Shown here piece after piece: positions 58,570 to 64,000 of a stretch of DNA of 64,000 bases. A program made the position numbers and the translations under genes. How positions within the stretch are numbered: position 1 is the stretch's first letter; every line of letters starts with the position of its first letter. The DNA is from Streptomyces sp. NBC_01353 (GTDB lineage Bacteria; Actinomycetota; Actinomycetes; Streptomycetales; Streptomycetaceae). Under the pieces are notes generated by a model, which was given only the letters and a program-made list of their open reading frames with translations, was not told the DNA's origin and made no database searches. The stretch is taken from positions 5,828,001-5,892,000 of the forward strand of contig NZ_CP108352.1 in NCBI RefSeq assembly GCF_036237275.1. The letters are read 5' to 3'.

Positions 58570-59331
58570 TCAGGCCGAGACGCCGCCGTCGATGACCAGG
58601 TCGGTGCCCACGACCGAGCCGGCGTCCTCCGAGGCGAGGTACAGCACCGCTGCCGCCACCTCGGAGGCCGCCGAGATGCGGCCGAGCGGCGACTCGTCCT
58701 TCATCCGCACCTCCCGCTCGGCCTCGGTCTCACCGGGCCGCAGCGACATGGTCGACTCCGCGGCACCCGGGCTGACGGCGTTGATCCGCACACCGTCGGC
58801 GATGTGGTCACGGGCGGCGGCGCGGGTGAGCGCGGAGACCGCCGCCTTGGAGACCTGGTAGCCGAAGACACCCGGGATACGTACGTGCGGGCCGAGGTTG
58901 GACGAGATGTTGACGATCGTGCCGCCGCCGTTGGCGCGCATATGGGCGACCTCGGCCTGGAGCGAGTGCAGGACGCCGGTGACATTGGTGTCGAGCAGCG
59001 CCTGCCAGTCCTCCAGCGGGAAGTCGGCGGCCGAGGCGCCGCCCCGGAAGATGCCGGCGTTGTTCACCGCGACATCGAGAGCGCCGAAGAGCTCGACCGT
59101 CCGGTGGACGAGGTGGCGGACGTCCTCCGCCCGGGCCACATCGGCGGTGACGGCGGCCGCGCTGCCGCCGGCGGCCTCGATCAGGGACACCGTCTCGTCG
59201 AGGGTCGCCGTGCTGCGGCCCGAGACGACGACCTTCGCGCCCTCGGCGGCGAAGGCGAGCGCGATGGCCCGGCCGAGCCCCGTGCCGGCGCCGGTGACGA
59301 GGACGGTCTTGTTCGTGAAGCGTGCGGACAT
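58570..59331 (-). CDS. Short-chain dehydrogenase/reductase
   Basis: A 253-residue classical SDR. The NAD(P) motif is TGAGTGLGRAIAL, with NNAG, the catalytic triad Ser (NISSN), Tyr and Lys (YQVSK), and the C-terminal LASEDAGSVVGTDLVIDGG. ATG 59331 (MSARFTNKTVL) has AAGGAGTT ten bases upstream; an upstream in-frame start lies inside the operator region. It lies downstream of the TetR gene and carries the same 17-bp site in its promoter. Confidence 0.93.
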   Translation of the reverse strand: MSARFTNKTVLVTGAGTGLGRAIALAFAAEGAKVVVSGRSTATLDETVSLIEAAGGSAAAVTADVARAEDVRHLVHRTVELFGALDVAVNNAGIFRGGASAADFPLEDWQALLDTNVTGVLHSLQAEVAHMRANGGGTIVNISSNLGPHVRIPGVFGYQVSKAAVSALTRAAARDHIADGVRINAVSPGAAESTMSLRPGETEAEREVRMKDESPLGRISAASEVAAAVLYLASEDAGSVVGTDLVIDGGVSA

Positions 59332-59386
59332 GGCTGTGCCAACTCCTTGTAAGAGAAACATCGTTACCTGGTGCCAGTGGTTATTC

Positions 59387-59403
59387 TTGACCGTACGTTC
59401 CAG
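59387..59403 (-). promoter_or_regulatory. TetR operator in SDR promoter
   Basis: On the minus strand this reads CTGGAACGTACGGTCAA. It differs at one position from the site at 60059-60075 before the TetR gene. The core GAACGTACGGTC is nearly palindromic around CGTACG. It lies 56 bases upstream of the SDR start. Confidence 0.8.
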
Positions 59404-59419
59404 TATCAAGGCCCAAGAA

Positions 59420-59441
59420 AAGGGCGCCCGACGGCGCCCTT
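59420..59441 (-). terminator. Rho-independent terminator of the TetR gene
   Basis: A 9-bp stem AAGGGCGCC/GGCGCCCTT has loop CGAC. On the minus strand, just after the TetR stop, it is followed by the T-rich TTTCTT tail, a classical intrinsic terminator rarely so clear in Streptomyces. Confidence 0.8.
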
Positions 59442-59454
59442 GTCGAAGGGTCTT

Positions 59455-60039
59455 TCAGTCCAGCAGTGACAACGCCTGCTCCGCCGCGTCGCGGACCCTG
59501 GCCGGGTCGCTCGACGCCTTGCCGACCAGGCGGATCCCCTGCATCAGGACGAGCAGCATCCGGGCCAGCGCCTGCGGGTCGCGGTCCGCGGGCAGCTCGC
59601 CCTGGGCGCGGGCCCGGACCAGCGAGGCGTGCAGCAGGGTCTCGATCTGCTCCCAGCTCAGCTCCACCCGCCGGGCCACGGCTCCGTCGTGCGGCCCCAG
59701 TTCGGCCGCCGAGTTGGTGATGAAACAGCCGTTCAGGCGGACCTCGTCCGTCCCCGCCTCGTCGGCGAAGCGACGGACCAGGGCTCGGACGGGAGGCAGT
59801 GCGGGACCCGGCGCGGACAGCTCCTCCATCATGAGCGGGTCGTTCGCCCGGAGGTAGCGGTCCATCGCCTTCATGTACAGATCGTGCTTGTTGCCGAAGG
59901 TGGCATAGATGCTGGCGCGGCCGATCCCGAGGTGCTCGACGAGGTCCGACATCGTCGTCGCCTCGTAGCCGCGCCGCCAGAACAGCTCGAGCGCTGCCTG
60001 CAGCGCGGCCTCCGGATCGAACTCCTTGGTCCTGGCCAC
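59455..60039 (-). CDS. TetR-family regulator
   Basis: A 194-residue TetR protein. The helix-turn-helix has AALQAALELFWRRGYEATTMSDLVEHLGIGRASIYATFGNKHDLY (broken), the AcrR-type layout. The C-terminal region (EAGTDEVRLNGCFITNSAAELGPHD) matches the TetR_C_16-like group linked to SDR and oxidoreductase targets. The start ATG 60039 is 20 bases from a 17-bp operator that recurs before the SDR. It is predicted to repress itself and the SDR. Confidence 0.92.
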   Translation of the reverse strand: MARTKEFDPEAALQAALELFWRRGYEATTMSDLVEHLGIGRASIYATFGNKHDLYMKAMDRYLRANDPLMMEELSAPGPALPPVRALVRRFADEAGTDEVRLNGCFITNSAAELGPHDGAVARRVELSWEQIETLLHASLVRARAQGELPADRDPQALARMLLVLMQGIRLVGKASSDPARVRDAAEQALSLLD

Positions 60040-60058
60040 GCCCCCACCGTAGATCTAT

Positions 60059-60075
60059 CTGGAACGTGCGGTCAA
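60059..60075 (-). promoter_or_regulatory. TetR operator in tetR promoter
   Basis: CTGGAACGTGCGGTCAA (written on the plus strand). It has 16 of 17 identical bases with the site at 59387-59403 in opposite orientation. It is 20 bases upstream of the TetR start. Confidence 0.8.
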
Positions 60076-60102
60076 GTAAAGCTGACGGACCGCACGTCGA
60101 GA

Positions 60103-60450
60103 TCAGACCGCGTGGAGCGCGCCCTCGTGGACCCGGACCGGATACACCTCCACCGTGACCTCCTCGTCGTCCAGGCAGCGGCCCGTCTCCAGGTCGAAGC
60201 GCTGCTTCAGGAGCGGCGAGGCCACGAACGGCCGTCCGTTCGCCGACCCGAGCAGCCCCCGCGACAGCACCTGCGCCCCGGTGAACGGATCCCGGTTGTC
60301 GATCGCGTACGCGCGCCCCGACCGGTCCTTGAACAGCGCCACCTGCCGGCCGTCCGGCAGCAGCGCGGCCACGCCCCGGCCCGGCGTCAGGCGGGACTCC
60401 TCGCAGACCGGCATCCAGGCGTCGGGGGACGGGGACAGTTCGAGCTTCAT
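60103..60450 (-). CDS. nirD: Nitrite reductase (NADH) small subunit NirD
   Basis: A 115-residue NirD with the Rieske-like fold but without cysteine/histidine cluster ligands, as is normal for NirD: YAIDNRDPFTGAQVLSRGLLGSANGRPFVASPLLKQRFDL (broken). It pairs with NirB in cytoplasmic siroheme nitrite reduction to ammonium. It starts four bases after the nirB stop, so is certainly in the same operon. It is the last gene of the operon; the next gene is the TetR. Confidence 0.95.
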   Translation of the reverse strand: MKLELSPSPDAWMPVCEESRLTPGRGVAALLPDGRQVALFKDRSGRAYAIDNRDPFTGAQVLSRGLLGSANGRPFVASPLLKQRFDLETGRCLDDEEVTVEVYPVRVHEGALHAV

Positions 60451-60454
60451 GGCT

Positions 60455-62995
60455 TCAGACCCTTTCCAGGCGGGTTCCGATGGTGAGGACGGTCAGGTCC
60501 GGCTTGATCTGGTCGCGCTCGGGCACGAACTTCACCGACGGGTCCGGCGCGTCCGGCGCGTTCACGAACGACACGAAGCGGCGCAGCCGGTCCGGGTCGT
60601 CCAGGGTCTGTGCCCACTCGTCCTGGTAGTCCGCGACATGGGCCGCCATCAGCGCCTCCAACTCGTCGCAGAGCCCCAGAGAGTCGTGCACGACCACGTC
60701 CTTGAGGTGCTCCAGGCCGCCCTCGAGCCGCTCCAGCCAGGTCGAGGTGCGCTCCAGGCGGTCGGCGGTACGGATGTAGAACATCAGGAACCGGTCGATC
60801 AGCCGCACCAGTTCGGCGTCCGACAGATCCTGGGCGAGCAGGTCCGCGTGGCGCGGGGTCGCGCCGCCGTTGCCGCCCACGTACAGGTTCCACCCGCTCG
60901 CCGTCGCGATGACGCCGAAGTCCTTCGACTGCGCCTCCGCGCACTCGCGGGCGCAGCCGGAGACCGCCGACTTGAGCTTGTGCGGGGAGCGCAGGCCCCG
61001 GTAGCGCAGCTCCAGCTGGATCGCCATCTTCACCGAGTCCTGCACGCCGTAGCGGCACCAGGTCTGCCCCACGCAGGACTTCACGGTGCGCAGCGACTTC
61101 CCGTACGCGTGCCCCGACTCGAAGCCCGCGTCCACGAGACGGGTCCAGATCGCCGGCAGCTGCTCGACGCGGGCGCCGAACATGTCGATCCGCTGTCCGC
61201 CCGTGATCTTGGTGTAGAGCCCGAAGTCCCGGGCCACCTCGCCGATCACGATCAGCTTGTCCGGGGTGATCTCACCGCCGGGGATGCGCGGCACGACCGA
61301 GTACGAGCCGTTGCGCTGCATGTTCGCGAGGAAGTGGTCGTTGGTGTCCTGGAGGGAGGCCTGCTCGCCGTCCAGGATGTAGCCACCCGCCCCGATCGTC
61401 GGCGCGAGGCTCGCGAGGATCGAACCGACGGTCGGCTTGCAGATCTCGCAGCCCTCGCCGCCGCGCGCCTCAGGACGCCCGTGCGAGTCGAGCAGCGCGG
61501 CGAAGGACGTCAGCCGCAGCGTGCGGGTGATCTCGTACAGCTCGCTGCGGGTGTACGAGAAGCAGGCGCAGAGCCCCTTGTCCTTCGGCTCCGGCAGCAG
61601 CTGCCCGATGAGCTTCACGCAACTGCCGCAGCCCGTACCGGCCTTGGTGCACTTCTTCACCTCGGGCAGCGTCTCGCACTGGGTGATCGCGTGCTTGGTG
61701 ACGTTGTGGCACGAGCAGATGACGGCGTCGTCGGGGAGCGCGGACGGGCCCAGCGCCACCGGGGCGCCCGCGCCCGCAGGCAGGACCAGCTGCTCGGGGG
61801 AGACCGGCGGGACGGAGCCGGTGAGCGACCGCAGCAATCCGTACGAGTCGGCGTCACCGACCAGGACACCGCCGAGCAGCCTGCCGTCGCCGTCGATGAC
61901 GAGCTTCTTGTAGACCCCGGAGCGGGAGTCGGAGTAGACGACGTCGAGGCAGCCCTCGGCGGTGCCGTGCGCGTCACCGAAGGAGGCCACGTCGACGCCC
62001 AGCAGCTTCAGCTTGGTCGACATGTCGGCACCGGTGAAGCCGTCCACGGCCTCCTCGGCGATCGTCGCCGCGGCCGTCAGCGCCATCTCGTAGCCCGGCG
62101 CGACCAGGCCGTACACCCGGCCGTCGGAGGCCAGCGCGCACTCGCCGATGGCGTACACGGCGGGGTCGGACGTCTTGCACCGCTCGTCCACCGCGATGCC
62201 GCCGCGCTCGCCGACCGTCAGACCGCAGTCGCGGGCCAGCTGGTCGCGGGGCCGTACGCCCGCCGAGAACACCACCATGTCCGTGGCCAGTTCGGAGCCG
62301 TCCGACAGACGCATCCCGGTGACCGCGCCGTCCTCGGTCACGACCTCCTGGGTTCCGGTGCCCGTGTGGACGCTCAGCCCCATCTGTTCGATCGTGCGCA
62401 GCAGCGCGGCGCCACCGCCGTCGTCGACCTGCACCGGCATCAGCCGGGGCGCGAACTCCACGATGTGCGTGTCGAGTCCGAGCCCCTTGAGCGCGCCCGC
62501 CGCCTCCAGGCCGAGCAGTCCGCCGCCGACGACCGCACCGGTCGTCGCCGTCCTGGCGTACTCCTCGATGGCCAGCAGGTCCTCGATCGTCCGGTAGACG
62601 AAACAGCCGCGGGCGTCCTTGCCGGGGACGGGCGGCACGAAGGGGTACGAGCCGGTGGCCAGGACGAGCGTGTCGTACGGGATGACCTGCCCCGAGCGGG
62701 CGGTGACCGTACGGGCCTCGCGGTCGATCGACTCGGCCGGGTCGCCGACGTACAGCTCGATGCCGTGCTTCGCCATGAAGCCGTCCTCGACCATCGAGAG
62801 ATCGTCGGGGGTGCGGCCGTTGAAGTACGAGGTCAGCTGGACCCGGTCGTAGGCCGGGCGGGGCTCCTCGCAGAGCACCACGACGCGGGAGCGCTCGGTG
62901 ACGCCACGGTCCGCCAGCGCCTCCAGGAAACGCTGGCCGACCATGCCGTGGCCGACCAGGACGACAGTGGGGGTGTGCACGGGCGTGGTCGACAT
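60455..62995 (-). CDS. nirB: Nitrite reductase (NADH) large subunit NirB
   Basis: An 846-residue NirB. The N-terminal FAD/NAD(P) reductase has VVLVGHGMVGQRFLEAL, GAVVGGGLLGLEAAGAL and YAIGECALA. The central BFD-like [2Fe-2S] domain has VICSCHNVTKHA and GCGSCVKLIGQLL. The C-terminal siroheme/[4Fe-4S] domain has ligands C641/C647 (CVGQTWCRYG) and C681/C685 (SGCARECAEAQ). It reduces nitrite to ammonium. ATG 62995 follows GGAGG and begins one base after the upstream stop; earlier in-frame starts fall inside the upstream gene. Confidence 0.97.
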   Translation of the reverse strand: MSTTPVHTPTVVLVGHGMVGQRFLEALADRGVTERSRVVVLCEEPRPAYDRVQLTSYFNGRTPDDLSMVEDGFMAKHGIELYVGDPAESIDREARTVTARSGQVIPYDTLVLATGSYPFVPPVPGKDARGCFVYRTIEDLLAIEEYARTATTGAVVGGGLLGLEAAGALKGLGLDTHIVEFAPRLMPVQVDDGGGAALLRTIEQMGLSVHTGTGTQEVVTEDGAVTGMRLSDGSELATDMVVFSAGVRPRDQLARDCGLTVGERGGIAVDERCKTSDPAVYAIGECALASDGRVYGLVAPGYEMALTAAATIAEEAVDGFTGADMSTKLKLLGVDVASFGDAHGTAEGCLDVVYSDSRSGVYKKLVIDGDGRLLGGVLVGDADSYGLLRSLTGSVPPVSPEQLVLPAGAGAPVALGPSALPDDAVICSCHNVTKHAITQCETLPEVKKCTKAGTGCGSCVKLIGQLLPEPKDKGLCACFSYTRSELYEITRTLRLTSFAALLDSHGRPEARGGEGCEICKPTVGSILASLAPTIGAGGYILDGEQASLQDTNDHFLANMQRNGSYSVVPRIPGGEITPDKLIVIGEVARDFGLYTKITGGQRIDMFGARVEQLPAIWTRLVDAGFESGHAYGKSLRTVKSCVGQTWCRYGVQDSVKMAIQLELRYRGLRSPHKLKSAVSGCARECAEAQSKDFGVIATASGWNLYVGGNGGATPRHADLLAQDLSDAELVRLIDRFLMFYIRTADRLERTSTWLERLEGGLEHLKDVVVHDSLGLCDELEALMAAHVADYQDEWAQTLDDPDRLRRFVSFVNAPDAPDPSVKFVPERDQIKPDLTVLTIGTRLERV

Positions 62996-62996
62996 C

Positions 62997-64000
62997 TCAG
63001 GAGCCTCCGTCATGGGTGAGCAGGTGAAGCAGGGGAGCGGGCGGAAGGGCCTCGTCGCCCTCCCAGGCCCGGGCGAGCGCCCCGACCGCGGCGAGATCGC
63101 CGAGCAGCACGCCACCGACGAGGCGGTCTCCGCGGACGACGACCTTGCGGTAGGCGCGCCGGGTGGCGTCGGTCAGCTGCACGACGTCGTCGCCGGGCAG
63201 CGGGGTGGCCTCGCCGAACGCGGCCAGGTCGAGCGCCTCGGGGCCGCCCAGCGTGAGGCGGGTCAGGGCGCGGGTGCCGGTGTAGGCGGGCCGGGGCGTC
63301 GCCTCCGGCACGGTCGTCTGCGGCGGGGTCGCGGCGGCCTGGAAGGCGGGCGTCTCCGACAGGAGAAGGTCCGCCAGCGCGTCCGCCTGTTCCAGGGCCG
63401 GGCCGGCCAGGCCGTAGACGCGGCCGCCGTGTTCGGCGCAGTCGCCGATGGCGTGGATGAACGGGTCGGAGGTCCGCAGCTCGTCGTCGACGACGATGCC
63501 CCTGCGGACGTCCAGACCGGCGTCCCGGGCGAGCCCGACACGCGGCCTGACCCCGCACGCGAGCACCACGACCTGGGCGTCGAGCACGAAACCGTCGGCG
63601 AGCTCCACGGCCGTGACCGCGCCGTCCTCCTGGCGCAGGCCGCTGACCCGGCACTCGGTGTGCACCTCGACGCCGAGGGACTCCACGTGCTCCCGGAGCA
63701 GCTCCGAGGCCTGCGCGTCGAGCTGGCGCTCCATGAGCCGCTCGCCCTGCTGGGTGAGCACGACCTCGGCGCCGAGCGCCGCCAGTGCGCGGGCCGCGGA
63801 GACCCCGAGCAGCCCGCCGCCGATGACGACCGCGCGGACCCCGGGCCGGACGAGCTCCCGCAGCTCCAGGCAGTCGTCGAGCGTGCGGAACGGGTGGACG
63901 CCCGACGGCAGCCGCGAGCCGCGCAGTCCGCGCAGCGGCGGCAGCACGGGGTTGGAGCCGGTCGCCAGGACCAGCCGGTCGTAGCCGACCGTCGTCCCGT
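62997..64000 (-). CDS. FAD/NAD(P)-dependent oxidoreductase of the nitrite operon (partial, 5' end outside)
   Basis: An open frame continues past the window end. The first visible codons read GTTVGYDRLVLATGSNPVLPPL, the usual middle of the pyridine nucleotide-disulfide reductase N-domain. VVIGGGLLGVSAARALAALG (second dinucleotide site), VVLACGVRPRVGLARDAGL and HAIGDCAEHGG follow, then a C-terminal domain ending HLLTHDGGS. It is like the N-terminal part of NirB and is directly upstream of it (stop one base before the nirB ATG). It probably serves as an electron-transfer subunit for assimilatory nitrate or nitrite reductase. Confidence 0.88.
   Translation of the reverse strand, partial: GTTVGYDRLVLATGSNPVLPPLRGLRGSRLPSGVHPFRTLDDCLELRELVRPGVRAVVIGGGLLGVSAARALAALGAEVVLTQQGERLMERQLDAQASELLREHVESLGVEVHTECRVSGLRQEDGAVTAVELADGFVLDAQVVVLACGVRPRVGLARDAGLDVRRGIVVDDELRTSDPFIHAIGDCAEHGGRVYGLAGPALEQADALADLLLSETPAFQAAATPPQTTVPEATPRPAYTGTRALTRLTLGGPEALDLAAFGEATPLPGDDVVQLTDATRRAYRKVVVRGDRLVGGVLLGDLAAVGALARAWEGDEALPPAPLLHLLTHDGGS

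Noticed and set aside
60155-63019. Long open frame (954 codons) on the plus strand opposite nirB
   Set aside because: Antisense shadow of nirB; the protein is Arg/Val/Gly/Asp-rich without any domain, and nirB is clearly real.

Overview
The window is a high-GC actinobacterial chromosome segment, almost certainly Streptomyces. The evidence is the extreme third-position GC bias, many GTG starts, GGAGG-type ribosome binding sites, WhiJ/DUF397-type gene pairs, MmyB-like XRE regulators and a Streptomyces housekeeping gene order (phoH-ybeY-corC-era-leuA-TerB-recO-uppS-zur-znuBCA-glyS-dusB-ppdK-nirBD). I see no tRNA, rRNA, CRISPR array, insertion sequence or phage gene.

Layout. 0-3.5 kb: a TPR membrane protein, a HIT hydrolase, RNase Z and an adenine/adenosine deaminase, all forward and tightly packed. 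3.6-3.8 kb: a nested extragenic palindrome between convergent genes. 3.8-9.9 kb: an MFS exporter, a PfkB kinase, then phoH-ybeY-CNNM/CBS protein-MmcQ protein. 9.9-13.5 kb: an MFS exporter with a divergent XRE regulator, a lipoprotein and a degenerate cytidine-deaminase-like protein. 13.6-16.7 kb: three exported proteins that resemble a WxL / WxL-interacting-protein (DUF916) surface module. 16.7-22 kb: era, an M4 protease with its emfourin-type inhibitor, leuA with an attenuation leader peptide, and a TerB protein.

22-37.6 kb is more accessory: a BBE-type flavin oxidoreductase next to a LuxR regulator, an MMPL transporter with a NarL-type two-component system, a ferredoxin-NADP reductase, a MarR regulator divergent from an enolase, three related PH-like/DUF3592-like membrane proteins, an XRE-DUF5753/DUF397 pair, two small coupled ORFs and a decayed toxin-antitoxin-like pair with two single-base frameshifts. 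37.8-46 kb returns to core functions (recO, uppS, the zinc uptake operon with Zur boxes, glyS). 46-50.6 kb holds an aldo/keto reductase with a TetR regulator, a DUF6243 protein and a second MFS/XRE divergent pair. 50.7-55 kb is dusB and ppdK with an unusual leader. 55-60 kb holds a winged-helix regulator, a Tat-exported PhoX-like protein, a VOC protein and a TetR/SDR pair that share a near-identical 17-bp operator. 60.1-64 kb is the start of a nitrite-assimilation operon (a flavin reductase running off the end, nirB, nirD).

Recurring themes are divergent regulator/target pairs whose operators can be read directly, strong perfect-stem bidirectional terminators, and short tandem duplications that straddle the stop codons of four genes. 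The most original candidates are the WxL-like surface locus with its shared upstream palindrome, the stop-codon-straddling duplications, the ppdK leader, and the broken regulator and toxin-antitoxin-like genes. Functional names rest on recognising sequence families by eye; no database search was run.
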